From assembly GCA_002393555.1 (NCBI GenBank), contig DGSP01000039.1, positions 1 through 38,682 on the forward strand: 38,682 bases of DNA. The letters run 5' to 3'. The notes beneath the pieces are model-generated. The model saw only the letters and a program-made list of their open reading frames with translations, was not told the origin of the DNA and made no database searches. A program made the translations under genes and the position numbers. Positions 24,508-33,839 of the stretch are shown piece by piece (position 1 is the first letter of the stretch; each line of letters opens with the position of its first letter). The stretch is from Prevotellaceae bacterium UBA4359 (GTDB lineage Bacteria > Bacteroidota > Bacteroidia > Bacteroidales > Bacteroidaceae).

Positions 24508-25569
24508 ATGGAAAAGAACTTAAAAACTCAAGGTTTCTACCTTGTTGACGTTGATGTCGTTGCATTAAACAATGCAGGGAAAAGCACTTTGTCAAATTTT
24601 GACAATGGTGTTGCAACAAAAACTATCACGAAAAACGGACGCACATACGTCTATGTATCAGGACAAGCGGTCCGATTCTGGTGGAGGAACACTCTACAAA
24701 AGAATTTAGGATGGACTTTATCGCCCGTAATTCGTGAAGACAAGGTTGCCTATACAAATGCTAATCCTCTGAAATATGGAGATGATGACATTTTTGGCTA
24801 TATGCGAGCAGCAAGCGAAGAAATTGAAGGAAAAGACGGTAAAGTGAAAAAGCAGAACATAACAGTAACCCGCGTTTCACCTCTTCAAAATTCAGTCCTT
24901 GTATCAGCAAGTGCAGTCCGTCCTGTGGAAAACTGGTCCAGCATGGCAAGACAAGAAGGTGATTCTGTCCCATACGGAAAGCAAGAATACAGTGCCATCA
25001 TGAAAGGGATGTTTTGTTTGGATCTGAATATGGTCGGCACATTCTCTGACTACAATAAAACAGGCTACAAGAATCTGTCTGAAGCACTCAAGAAAGACGC
25101 TATTGAGAATTATAATGCAGCAGAAATAAACGATGAGTTTGTAGAAGGGAAAAATCTTGTCCGTTTACCTTATGAAAAGCGAATCGAACGAGCCACAGAA
25201 ACGATTGCCGCATTAAAGACTATTGCTGGTGGAGCCATGCAAACGAGCAACCTAGGTGACGTAACACCCAAATTCATCATTTTAGCAACAACAAACACAG
25301 GCAATCATCCATTCTCTCATGTCGTAACAAGTTCTGGCGATCGGGATGAATATGTAAAATTCGATGAAAACGCACTGAGAGAAGTCCTCATTGAATATAA
25401 AGAAACGTTCAGAGGGAAGGTCTTCATCGGACGACGTACAGGCTTCTTTAACGATTATGACGAACGGATAAAAATAATTCAGAAAGAATTTGATGGGCTG
25501 GTTGAGTACGGACCAATCAACGCAATGATAGATGCGTATTGTGAACAACTAAAAGAACAGATGAAATAA
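24508..25569 (+). CDS. cas7: Type I-B Cascade backbone Cas7 (Cst2/DevR)
   Basis: A 353-residue RAMP protein that should form the crRNA-binding backbone of Cascade. It opens with the family pattern GFYLVDVDVVALNNAGK, followed by the TITKNGRTYVYVSGQAVRFW segment typical of Cst2/DevR (binding loop and RAMP strand), and later SPLQNSVLVSASA. Its length is normal. It follows cas8b1 by 23 bases and runs into cas5 with one base between stop and start, so the three effector genes are co-expressed. No damage is seen. Confidence 0.92.
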   Translation: MEKNLKTQGFYLVDVDVVALNNAGKSTLSNFDNGVATKTITKNGRTYVYVSGQAVRFWWRNTLQKNLGWTLSPVIREDKVAYTNANPLKYGDDDIFGYMRAASEEIEGKDGKVKKQNITVTRVSPLQNSVLVSASAVRPVENWSSMARQEGDSVPYGKQEYSAIMKGMFCLDLNMVGTFSDYNKTGYKNLSEALKKDAIENYNAAEINDEFVEGKNLVRLPYEKRIERATETIAALKTIAGGAMQTSNLGDVTPKFIILATTNTGNHPFSHVVTSSGDRDEYVKFDENALREVLIEYKETFRGKVFIGRRTGFFNDYDERIKIIQKEFDGLVEYGPINAMIDAYCEQLKEQMK

Positions 25570-25570
25570 A

Positions 25571-26245
25571 ATGAGATTCTACCGTATCAAAATATCATCG
25601 TGGACTTCCAGTTTCAGATATCCCAATATCATATCGGGATACCAACCGACATTGGATGTTCCCCCTATCAGTACGGTTCTTGGACTCATCAATGCATGTG
25701 CAGGTTCATACATGAAATATGAGGACACAAAGATTGGCTACTACTTTGAATACGGAAGTAAAGAATTAGACCTTGAGACTATTTATCAGTTTGAGACAGA
25801 CAATAAAGGTATTCCCAAAAACAAAGTAAAGTCAAACGTACTAAAACGCGAATTTCTATACGAGTGCAACTTATATTTGTACTTGATAGACCCAGCCATT
25901 GTCAAACACATGCATCACCCTCATTATTCCATCTTAATAGGGCGAAGCAATGATTTGGCCACCATCGAGAAAATCGAAGAAGTGGAACTACAAGAGGTTA
26001 CAAATGCTCGTAAGATTAAGGGGCAAGTTATTCCTTTTAACAACAATTATTTGCCTGGTACTCTTCAAGCCCTACCTCTATATTTCACCAACACCATTCC
26101 TCGCAGAAACATTGGAACAAAACCTTTTTCTGTTATTTCCTTTAATTCGCCAGACTACCCTTCACGCTTAGACGCATATCGGGATGTCATAGATGGCAAG
26201 GAACTAGATATCTATATTCATCACTTACACTTAAATAATGAATAA
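25571..26245 (+). CDS. cas5: Type I-B Cascade subunit Cas5
   Basis: A 224-residue Cas5 of the Cst/Tneap type, which caps the 5-prime handle of the crRNA. The first residues MRFYRIKISSWTSSFRYPN and the following LDVPPISTVLGLINACAG fit the Cas5 N-terminal RAMP strand and the Pro-Ser/Thr-turn-helix pattern. It begins one base after cas7 and overlaps the cas3 start by eight bases, showing translational coupling. It is AT-rich like its neighbours. Confidence 0.9.
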   Translation: MRFYRIKISSWTSSFRYPNIISGYQPTLDVPPISTVLGLINACAGSYMKYEDTKIGYYFEYGSKELDLETIYQFETDNKGIPKNKVKSNVLKREFLYECNLYLYLIDPAIVKHMHHPHYSILIGRSNDLATIEKIEEVELQEVTNARKIKGQVIPFNNNYLPGTLQALPLYFTNTIPRRNIGTKPFSVISFNSPDYPSRLDAYRDVIDGKELDIYIHHLHLNNE

Positions 26246-28457
26246 TAGTTTTCCACTCCTAGCCAAATCTGAGCCACAAACGACACTCCAACAGCATATT
26301 GAAGACTGTTTGCAGATTGAGGAGCAGTTGAAAGACTGCTTCCCCAATCTTCCTATGGATTGCGACAATGGATTTTGGAACTTGGTGCGCATGTCCATCT
26401 GCTTTCATGACATTGGAAAATGTCACAAGGAGTTTCAAAAATTGTTGTACCAAAGACCCAATGAGTGGAATCACCGTCGGCATGAATTATTTTCACTTCC
26501 ATTCATCTTCAATTCCAATATCACTGATGAAGAAAAGAAACTGACTGTATATGCTGTAGCCGGGCATCACAAAGATTTTGAAGAATTAAATAATATTGTA
26601 CAGAAAGAATACAACAATTCAATATACCATGAATGCCTGCAAGAAAAGAATAATGACTTTGAATCTGATTGTAGTAATTTACTATGTAATAAAGCATGGA
26701 AAATTCTTAGAGACCTTGGTTTTTCCAAACAAAATGATGTATATACACCTGTTATAGATATTGTCAGAAATCTCAAACATACATATTTCCACGTAGGTAG
26801 TTCCCCCTATCTATTGAGACTTCTCCTTGTTGGATATCTTAAGCAATGTGACCATATGGCTTCTGCCGGAATCAAACATTTGAACAAACTAGAAATAGAA
26901 GATTTTTCATTCCTACATACCTACAAACTATATCATCACCAAAAGAAAGCGTGCGAAAGCATTGGCAACATATTTCTCACGGCTCCAACTGGTGCAGGTA
27001 AAACAGAGACATCTTTACTCTGGCTGGAAAAGCAAATCCAAACATACGGGCAAGGACGGACATTTTATGTGTTGCCATATACGGCATCCATCAATGCCAT
27101 GTATGAACGCCTTTCGGAACAAATGGGCAGCACACATGTAGGCATGCTTCATGGAAAACTTTCTCAGTATTTTGACAGCAAATTTGACAATTACACAAAT
27201 GAAACCGATATTAAAGCAATCAAAGAAAGTTATAAAACACTTGTCACCCCATTGAAGGTTGTAACTCCTTTCCAACTACTTAAAAACATTTTCGGACTGA
27301 AACATTTTGAGAAAGGTCTATCTGAATGGAGTGGAGGATATTTTATTTTTGATGAAATTCATGCGTATGACAGCAGAACTTTAGCCCAAATTGTAGTATT
27401 GCTTGAAATCATTACCACTTGGTTAAACGGGAAAGTTTTCATCATGACTGCAACAATGCCTACACACATGCTCAATCTGTTGAAAAATGTGCTTAATACC
27501 TCTAATATAATTCTTGCAGAGGAAAGTTTGTATGATTCATTTAATAGACATAAACTCATTTTGGAAGATGGGATGCTTATAGACTCGGTAAACAATATTC
27601 AACAAGATATAAACCAAGGAAGGAAAGTGCTTGTTGTTTGCAACACGGTAGAGCAGGCACAAAAAGTGTATGCACTTTTGGAATGCAAGAAAAAGGTTCT
27701 TTTACATAGTTCTTTTAATGCAACAGACAGAAGCACAAAAGAACAACAACTCCAAAAAGAAGAAACTCAATTACTTGTTGGCACACAAGCCATTGAAGTT
27801 AGTCTTGACATAGATTATGATACTATTTATACAGAACCAGCCCCAATAGATGCCCTGATTCAGCGATTCGGCAGAGTAAACAGAAAAAGAAAAAAAGGTT
27901 TGTGTTTTTGCCATGTGTTCCGTACACAAAACGAGAAAGACAAATATATATATGAAACAGAAATTGTAAGCCACACCATACAAGTTCTTGAGTATATCAA
28001 TAACAATATCATACAAGAAAAAAATATCCAACATCTGATAGATAGAATTTACCCCCATTTTAGCGAACAACAACAAAAAGAATATGACATGACTTATACT
28101 GCTTTGAAAATTGGAATAGAAAATAGACTTCAGCCATTACATTATGACGAAAAATCGGAAGAAGAGTTTTACAATCAGTTTGATGGAATAAAGGTTCTGC
28201 CCATATCACTTCTTGACCACTATAGAAATCTAATGGAGCAGAAACAATTCATTAAAGCAGAAGGTTTATTAGTTTCAATCAGAGAAAGTCGTTTTTGTTT
28301 TATGTTCAGAAATGGCGATATATACAGGCAAAGGGTGTGTTATACCTGTTCTGAGGACAATATTATAGACAAACAAGTCCTGGTTATCAATAGAGAATAC
28401 GATACAGAAAAAGGATTACAATTAGATACAGAAGACTTTACAACAAACTTTTTATGA
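26238..28457 (+). CDS. cas3: Cas3 HD nuclease-helicase
   Basis: A 739-residue protein that unwinds and degrades target DNA after Cascade binding. The N-terminal HD nuclease has FHDIGK (H57, D58), RHELFSLP (H82) and GHHKDF (H110, H111). The helicase has Walker A TAPTGAGKTE at 248-257, a DEIH box at 372-375, motif III TATMP (404-408) and motif VI QRFGRVNR at 542-549. All key residues are present, so it should be active. It overlaps cas5 by eight bases and shares an ATGA overlap with the downstream RhuM gene. Base composition is clearly AT-rich compared with RhuM and cas4. Confidence 0.95.
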   Translation: MNNSFPLLAKSEPQTTLQQHIEDCLQIEEQLKDCFPNLPMDCDNGFWNLVRMSICFHDIGKCHKEFQKLLYQRPNEWNHRRHELFSLPFIFNSNITDEEKKLTVYAVAGHHKDFEELNNIVQKEYNNSIYHECLQEKNNDFESDCSNLLCNKAWKILRDLGFSKQNDVYTPVIDIVRNLKHTYFHVGSSPYLLRLLLVGYLKQCDHMASAGIKHLNKLEIEDFSFLHTYKLYHHQKKACESIGNIFLTAPTGAGKTETSLLWLEKQIQTYGQGRTFYVLPYTASINAMYERLSEQMGSTHVGMLHGKLSQYFDSKFDNYTNETDIKAIKESYKTLVTPLKVVTPFQLLKNIFGLKHFEKGLSEWSGGYFIFDEIHAYDSRTLAQIVVLLEIITTWLNGKVFIMTATMPTHMLNLLKNVLNTSNIILAEESLYDSFNRHKLILEDGMLIDSVNNIQQDINQGRKVLVVCNTVEQAQKVYALLECKKKVLLHSSFNATDRSTKEQQLQKEETQLLVGTQAIEVSLDIDYDTIYTEPAPIDALIQRFGRVNRKRKKGLCFCHVFRTQNEKDKYIYETEIVSHTIQVLEYINNNIIQEKNIQHLIDRIYPHFSEQQQKEYDMTYTALKIGIENRLQPLHYDEKSEEEFYNQFDGIKVLPISLLDHYRNLMEQKQFIKAEGLLVSIRESRFCFMFRNGDIYRQRVCYTCSEDNIIDKQVLVINREYDTEKGLQLDTEDFTTNFL

Positions 28458-29467
28458 CCATGGCCAACCAACCTTCAAATATCATCATCTACAACACCAC
28501 CGATGGGAAGGCATCGGTGGCGCTGTATGCCCGTGACGGCAAAATCTGGCTGAATCAGCAACAGATGGCAGAACTTTTTGGAACCTCGAAACAAAGCATT
28601 AGTCACCACATCATTAACATATTGAAAGAGAAAGAGTTGGATACCAATTCAGTTGTCAAACATTATTTGACAACTGCTTCGGATGGGAAACAGTATGATG
28701 TGGTTTTCTACTCGCTTGAGATGATTCTTGCTGTGGGCTACAGGGTGCGTGGTGTGCGTGGCACCCAGTTCCGCCAATGGGCGACACGGCATCTGTCGGA
28801 ATATCTGGTAAAGGGGTTCACGATGGACGATGAACGGCTGAAGAATCCAGACGGAAGACCTGATTACTTTGATGAACTGCTGGAGCGCATTCGTGACATC
28901 AGGGCTTCGGAGAAGAGGTTCTATCAGAAGTTGCGTGACTTGTTCAAGTTGAGCAGCGACTATGAGGCAAGAGAAAAGGCTACGCAGATGTTTTTTGCTG
29001 AGACGCAAAACAAGTTGCTGTTTGCTGTCACTCATCATACGGCTGCGGAGATTATTGTGGAACGTGCCGATGCTGAGAAGCCTAACATGGGATTGACCAC
29101 ATGGAAGGGGAGCATTGTGAGGAAGGGTGACATCATTGTTGCCAAGAACTATCTGGAAGTGGAGGAGATTGACAAACTGAATCGTCTGGTCAACCTTTTC
29201 CTTGAATCTGCCGAACTGAGAGTGAAGGAACGTAAGGATTTGACTCTTGACTTTTGGAGGGAGAACGTGAAGGGGTTGTTATCGTTTCAGGGGTTGGACA
29301 TTTTAGCGAACAATGGGAATGTGTCGAACATGCAGATGGAAGAATATGTGCGTGGTGTCTATGCACAATTCGATGCACGTCGAAAGAGTTATGAGGCACA
29401 ACTGGCGGATGAGGAGGACTTGAAACTATTGGATGATTTGGAAAAGGAAATCAAAGAGAGGAAATGA
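28454..29467 (+). CDS. rhuM: RhuM-family protein inside the cas operon
   Basis: A 337-residue protein of the RhuM (virulence_RhuM) family. The N-terminal half holds a helix-turn-helix-like segment, QMAELFGTSKQSISHHI at 38-54, and a Bro-N/KilA-N-like GTQFRQWATRHLSEYLVKGF at 103-122. The C-terminal half carries HHTAAEIIVERADAEKPNMG and a long Lys/Glu tail. It starts on the ATG of an ATGA shared with cas3 and ends on the TGA of an ATGA shared with cas4, so it is translated as part of the operon. RhuM is not a standard type I-B member. It may be a regulator, a toxin-like guard or a nuclease helper; no catalytic motif allows a choice. A second in-frame ATG lies at 28460. It is more GC-rich than cas3. 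Confidence 0.85.
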   Translation: MTMANQPSNIIIYNTTDGKASVALYARDGKIWLNQQQMAELFGTSKQSISHHIINILKEKELDTNSVVKHYLTTASDGKQYDVVFYSLEMILAVGYRVRGVRGTQFRQWATRHLSEYLVKGFTMDDERLKNPDGRPDYFDELLERIRDIRASEKRFYQKLRDLFKLSSDYEAREKATQMFFAETQNKLLFAVTHHTAAEIIVERADAEKPNMGLTTWKGSIVRKGDIIVAKNYLEVEEIDKLNRLVNLFLESAELRVKERKDLTLDFWRENVKGLLSFQGLDILANNGNVSNMQMEEYVRGVYAQFDARRKSYEAQLADEEDLKLLDDLEKEIKERK

Positions 29468-29985
29468 GCATGACACCCACGGGCACACACTTCAATTATT
29501 ACCAACTATGCCACAGAAAACTATGGCTGTTTGCTAACGGCATCAACATGGAGCACACGAGTGATGCGGTGTATGATGGGAAACTGATTCATCAGGGCAG
29601 TTATCCACAGCGGTCGGAACGGCTGGAGGAGGTGGCGATTGAGGGCATCAAGGTGGATTACTTCGATGCAAGACAGCGTGTCATCCATGAAATCAAACGG
29701 TCGAGCAAAGTGGAACGGGCGCATGAATGGCAAGTGAAATACTACATTTATGTGTTCGAGCGGAATGGCATTGAGGGATGTACGGGACTGCTGGAGTATC
29801 CGACGATGCGGAAGACCATGCCTGTGGTGCTGACGGATGATGACCGCGAGGAAATCAAACGCATGGAGAAGGATATCCTGAATATCATAGAGTCGGACAT
29901 CTGCCCTCCCCTCACCAAGATGCGCATCTGCAAGTCTTGCAGTTATTATGATTTTTGTTTCACTTCTGAAATCGACGATGCATGA
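29464..29985 (+). CDS. cas4: Cas4 RecB-like exonuclease
   Basis: A 173-residue protein that trims and orients new spacers with Cas1-Cas2. An iron-sulphur cluster is indicated by C16 and C156-x2-C159-x5-C165. The RecB nuclease motif is VDYFDAR (D65) followed by HEIKRSSK (E76, K78). Its length is normal for a stand-alone Cas4. ATGA overlaps link it to rhuM upstream and to cas1 downstream. It probably selects spacers with the correct PAM, as known for Cas4 in type I systems. Confidence 0.93.
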   Translation: MSMTPTGTHFNYYQLCHRKLWLFANGINMEHTSDAVYDGKLIHQGSYPQRSERLEEVAIEGIKVDYFDARQRVIHEIKRSSKVERAHEWQVKYYIYVFERNGIEGCTGLLEYPTMRKTMPVVLTDDDREEIKRMEKDILNIIESDICPPLTKMRICKSCSYYDFCFTSEIDDA

Positions 29986-30998
29986 AGAAGACATTTTACT
30001 TGTTTAATCCGGGACAAATGGAACGGAAGGACAACACCTTGAAGTTTACACCTTTCGCCATTGATGAGGATGGAACGGAACATGCCGGGCAGCCTCGTTA
30101 CCTTCCCGTTGAGGACATCAGCGAATTTTATTGCTTTGGTTCGCTGAAAGCAAGCAGTTCTTTGTTCAACTTTCTGGGGCAGAAAGACATTTGTGTGCAT
30201 TTCTTTGACTATTATGAGAACTACACGGGTTCGTTCATGCCGCGCGACTCATTGCTTTCAGGGCGTATGCTGTTGGCTCAAACGGCTGCCTATCAGAATA
30301 AGAAGAAACGGGTGGCTATCGCCCAGAAGTTGATTGATGGGGCTGCCTACAACATGGTGCGCAATCTCATGTACTATAACCGCAGAGGGAAAGACATGGA
30401 AGGCATCATCCAAATCATCAAAGACTTGGCAAGACGAATATCCGAAACAACCGAGGTTGACGAACTGATGGGGATTGAAGGGCAAATCAGAAAGACCTAC
30501 TATGAGGCATTTGACCTCATCTTGAATGATTTCCAGATGGGTGAACGGAGCAAGCAACCGCCACAGAATGAGGTGAATGCACTTATCTCATTTGGCAACA
30601 TGATGTGCTATTCGCAATGCTTGCGGGCCATTCATCAAACGCAACTGAACCCAACCATCAGTTATCTGCACACACCCGGTGAACGTCGGTATTCGCTCTG
30701 TCTGGACATCTCGGAGATATTCAAACCCATCATCATCGACAGGGTCATCTTCCGTGTGCTCAACCGTAGGGAGATTCAGAGTAAGCATTTTGATTGGAAA
30801 CTGAATCGGTGTTTGCTGAATGAATCTGGAAAGAAAGTCTTTGTGCGGGCAATTGAGGACAAATTGGAAGAGACGTTTCAGCACAAGTCCTTGGGCCGGA
30901 AAGTAAGTTTCCGACATTTGATTAAATTGGAATGTTATAAACTGGCAAAGCATTTGCTTGGAATTGAAGAATACAAACCTTTTAAAATGTATTGGTAA
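29982..30998 (+). CDS. cas1: Cas1 integrase
   Basis: A 338-residue spacer integrase. Metal ligands are visible as E166 (GIEGQIRKTYYEAF), H230 (SYLHTPGERR) and D242 (SLCLDISEIFKP), with E245 nearby. The N-terminal beta domain reads FYCFGSLKASSSLFNFL. Residues and length suggest an active enzyme. It overlaps cas4 by four bases and is six bases before cas2. Confidence 0.96.
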   Translation: MKKTFYLFNPGQMERKDNTLKFTPFAIDEDGTEHAGQPRYLPVEDISEFYCFGSLKASSSLFNFLGQKDICVHFFDYYENYTGSFMPRDSLLSGRMLLAQTAAYQNKKKRVAIAQKLIDGAAYNMVRNLMYYNRRGKDMEGIIQIIKDLARRISETTEVDELMGIEGQIRKTYYEAFDLILNDFQMGERSKQPPQNEVNALISFGNMMCYSQCLRAIHQTQLNPTISYLHTPGERRYSLCLDISEIFKPIIIDRVIFRVLNRREIQSKHFDWKLNRCLLNESGKKVFVRAIEDKLEETFQHKSLGRKVSFRHLIKLECYKLAKHLLGIEEYKPFKMYW

Positions 30999-31004
30999 TA
31001 CGGT

Positions 31005-31268
31005 ATGTATGTGATTCTTGTATATGATTTTGGCGAGAAGCGTGTAGGCAAAATGCTGAAACTTTGTCGGAAATACCTGAACTGGATTCAGAACTCGGTG
31101 TTTGAGGGAGAAATATCGGAAGTGAAACTGAAGGAACTGTTGCAAAAGGCACATGTCTTCATGGATAAGACCGAAGACAGCATCATACTGTTCAAGCATT
31201 CGTCAGCCGTGTACATGGACAAGGAGGTGATAGGGAAAGAGCGCAGTTCCACAGACGTTTTCCTGTAG
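31005..31268 (+). CDS. cas2: Cas2 adaptation protein
   Basis: An 87-residue Cas2 with the ferredoxin-like first strand MYVILVYDFG (D8), followed by the basic helix RVGKMLKLCRKYLNW. It bridges two Cas1 dimers during spacer capture. It is the last protein gene before the array, with 283 bases to the first repeat. Confidence 0.94.
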   Translation: MYVILVYDFGEKRVGKMLKLCRKYLNWIQNSVFEGEISEVKLKELLQKAHVFMDKTEDSIILFKHSSAVYMDKEVIGKERSSTDVFL

Positions 31269-31551
31269 TCATAGTGAGCCAGTGGGCTTCGTCGGGTCGG
31301 CTACAATCGCCGTTCCAGCAACGTTTTTCTACAGCATTTGTGTGTCGATGCCTGATTTCGAAGAGGAACCTCTTCTATCTGCATATTTTCTATTCCAACT
31401 AACCCACTCATCCTTATCCACTTACAGAAGTTGTCGATGTTCCGCCATTTTTTTATTTTCCTTCATCGACATCAAATGTCACAAAAAAGTGCTATCTTTG
31501 CAACCGTTATCATTCTGATACACAATCTTCCTCCTGTCGTTTGACGCAGGG
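31269..31551 (+). promoter_or_regulatory. CRISPR leader with transcript start signal
   Basis: An AT-rich leader between cas2 and the first repeat. TATCTTTG at 31493-31500 is a good -7 box about 50 bases before the array, though no clear TTG lies 19-20 bases upstream. It is on the side opposite the degenerate last repeat, so it fits the leader end. A short open frame inside it is not credible. Confidence 0.65.
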
Positions 31552-33024
31552 GTTATAATCGCACTTATGTAGAATTGAAACATGGTGTTCCCCCCGATGG
31601 TGTTCCCCGATGGTGTGTTATAATCGCACTTATGTAGAATTGAAACTTGTAGTTGCCAGCGGCAGGAAAGAATCCGTTTGTTGTTATAATCGCACTTATG
31701 TAGAATTGAAACTAGAGTTCCTGCTTAGCATCCGTCACCTTTCCCTTCGTTATAATCGCACTTATGTAGAATTGAAACGACAGTTATGGTGCAGTGCTGA
31801 CCGCTGGAAAAGAGTTATAATCGCACTTATGTAGAATTGAAACTACCGTTTGCAGCACGACCGCCCATGTACCTGGCTGTTATAATCGCACTTATGTAGA
31901 ATTGAAACTTCCATAATGCTAGACTGCTTATTCGTTCCTTAACAGTTATAATCGCACTTATGTAGAATTGAAACAGGCTATCTTTTTCAGAGGCATCATA
32001 GACAGTAAGTTATAATCGCACTTATGTAGAATTGAAACCTAATATGCTTGACTCGAATAAGATCATTATCCCAAGTTATAATCGCACTTATGTAGAATTG
32101 AAACCTAGGAACGAACAATGCGAGGCCAACATTTGAACAGAGTTATAATCGCACTTATGTAGAATTGAAACATACATTTACAATCGACGATAACTTGGTA
32201 GGAAGACCGTTATAATCGCACTTATGTAGAATTGAAACTGATGTCGGTAGTTTCTTCATAAGTAAACATCTCCATGTTATAATCGCACTTATGTAGAATT
32301 GAAACGCGTATGCCCGTCTTGATCCACCGCACCAACAGGTCGTTATAATCGCACTTATGTAGAATTGAAACATGTAAGGTCGATGCACCATAACAGCCCT
32401 TGCCCGTTATAATCGCACTTATGTAGAATTGAAACTCGCATGTCCCAAGCATTCCGTTCGAGCCCCAAGCGTTATAATCGCACTTATGTAGAATTGAAAC
32501 AAGTATGCGCTTGCCCGTTCAGCCAGTGCGTCTTCGTTATAATCGCACTTATGTAGAATTGAAACGAAGCATGAGCGGTGTGCTCACTGAGTTCTATATG
32601 GTTATAATCGCACTTATGTAGAATTGAAACGCACAACTTGCGTCGATTGCTTTGGGCAACACCGTGTTATAATCGCACTTATGTAGAATTGAAACCAAGT
32701 CATGTACGAAATCTTCAGAGCCATCGAGCAAGGTTATAATCGCACTTATGTAGAATTGAAACTTTGCATCGTGAGGTTTACCCTCACAAAAAAAGAAGCG
32801 TTATAATCGCACTTATGTAGAATTGAAACTTCACCATCCTGTGTCGGCTTATCGGGCTTGGATGGGTTATAATCGCACTTATGTAGAATTGAAACTGCGT
32901 CGATGATGCCGCTGCCGTGCTTGATGCTGGTTATAATCGCACTTATGTAGAATTGAAACCTCGTTCCGCGCTCCGCGCAGCCGCCACGGGACTCGTTATA
33001 ATCGCACTTACGTAGAATTGATAC
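31552..33024 (+). CRISPR. Type I-B CRISPR array, 23 repeats and 22 spacers
   Basis: The 30-base repeat begins GTTATAATCGCAC and ends TAGAATTGAAAC. Copies start at 31552, 31617, 31683, 31749, 31814, 31879, 31945, 32009, 32075, 32142, 32209, 32276, 32342, 32406, 32471, 32536, 32601, 32666, 32733, 32800, 32866, 32930 and 32995. The first 22 are identical as read. The last (32995-33024) has T to C at base 17 and A to T at base 28, which marks the trailer end and puts the leader beside cas2. Spacers are 34-37 bases and none is repeated. The ATTGAAAC ending agrees with Cas6 processing. No obvious match to the rest of the window was noticed, but this was not searched exhaustively. Confidence 0.98.
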
Positions 33025-33062
33025 TACATACAAAGCACGTGATATTGGTGTATATGACTCTG

Positions 33063-33070
33063 CAAAGATA
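33063..33070 (-). promoter_or_regulatory. Promoter-like -7 box facing into the array trailer
   Basis: TATCTTTG on the minus strand, 38 bases beyond the last repeat. No -33 TTG is found at 19-20 bases. If active it would make an antisense transcript of the array. Confidence 0.25.
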
Positions 33071-33100
33071 CTAATTTGAAAGCAAATCCGAGGAGTGGAG

Positions 33101-33145
33101 GAAAGGGCTTCGGCAGGTGGTGTCTGCCGAAGCCCTTTCTTTTTT
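33101..33145 (+). terminator. Terminator after the CRISPR array
   Basis: A perfect 16-base stem, GAAAGGGCTTCGGCAG (33101-33116) with its complement at 33124-33139, a 7-base loop and six T residues on the plus strand. The T-run orientation suits the array transcript. It may also stop the facing regulator gene, though no T-run follows on that strand. Confidence 0.8.
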
Positions 33146-33170
33146 GGGGGGAGGGAAAAGGAGGGGAGTC

Positions 33171-33776
33171 TTATTTCATGTCTTTTTCTGTCACTTGTGA
33201 GCGTACTCGGCTGAGGGTTTCGGGGGTCATCTGGAGGAAGGAGGCGACGTTGTGGAGGGGGGCGCGGCGGATGATTTCGGGGTTTTCCTTGAGGGTGCGG
33301 ATGTAGCGTTCTTTGGCGGTCTCGAAGCGCATGATGTCGGCCTTCCGCTGGGAGATGATGAGGCTGCGCTGGTAGAAGCGGAAGATGAGTTGGCAGAGTT
33401 CGAAGGAGTGGCTGGCGATGGTGTGCATTTCGTCGTAGGGGATGCCATAGACCAGGCCAGGCTCTATCATGGAGGCTACGATGTGGGAGGGTTGGCGGAG
33501 GAAGAAACTTTCGATGCAGATGACCATGTCTCCTTCGTGGCTGATGTGTTCGGTCACGCTGGTTCCGTTTTTGGTGTAGTGTTGCAGCACCATGCCGCGC
33601 TCCACGTAGAACATGTGGTTGCACACTTCGCCTTCGGCTACGAGTTTATGGCCTCTGAGCACCTTGAAAGGCACAAGGATGTTGGCGAAGGCATGCAGTG
33701 CCTCCACACTCAGGTTGATGTCGTAACTGCGGCAGATTTCTCGTGCCACGTCGCGCCGTTTGTCGTTCAGGTCCAT
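33171..33776 (-). CDS. Crp/Fnr-family transcription regulator
   Basis: A 201-residue regulator. Residues about 30-125 form a cyclic-nucleotide-binding-like beta barrel (FKVLRGHKLVAEGEVCNHMFYVERG) and residues about 173-195 a Crp-type helix-turn-helix (PLHNVASFLQMTPETLSRVRS). The residues that bind cAMP in true Crp are not obvious, so the ligand is unknown. It lies 63 bases after yggS on the same strand without a clear promoter of its own, so it may share that transcript. It belongs to a class of regulators common in Bacteroidota and faces the CRISPR array without evidence that it controls it. Confidence 0.88.
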   Translation of the reverse strand: MDLNDKRRDVAREICRSYDINLSVEALHAFANILVPFKVLRGHKLVAEGEVCNHMFYVERGMVLQHYTKNGTSVTEHISHEGDMVICIESFFLRQPSHIVASMIEPGLVYGIPYDEMHTIASHSFELCQLIFRFYQRSLIISQRKADIMRFETAKERYIRTLKENPEIIRRAPLHNVASFLQMTPETLSRVRSQVTEKDMK

Positions 33777-33839
33777 AATGTTTAGAGTTTAGGGGGCATG
33801 CGGCTTGTTGCTATTGTTTACATTGCATCAGCCTAATTC

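Noticed and set aside
31282..31518. 78-codon frame between cas2 and the array
   Set aside because: It lies in the leader, has no ribosome site or motif, and overlaps the array promoter box.
31610..32452. Open frames repeating YNRTYVELK or FQFYISAIIT
   Set aside because: They are translations of CRISPR repeats, not genes.
32763..32799. Spacer 19 contains a GTGAGG/CCTCAC hairpin next to an A-run, like a terminator
   Set aside because: The A-run follows the stem on the plus strand and the T-run precedes it on the minus strand, so neither strand has the needed order.
32746..33624. 292-codon minus-strand frame from the array into the regulator gene
   Set aside because: It combines CRISPR repeats with an out-of-frame reading of the Crp/Fnr gene.
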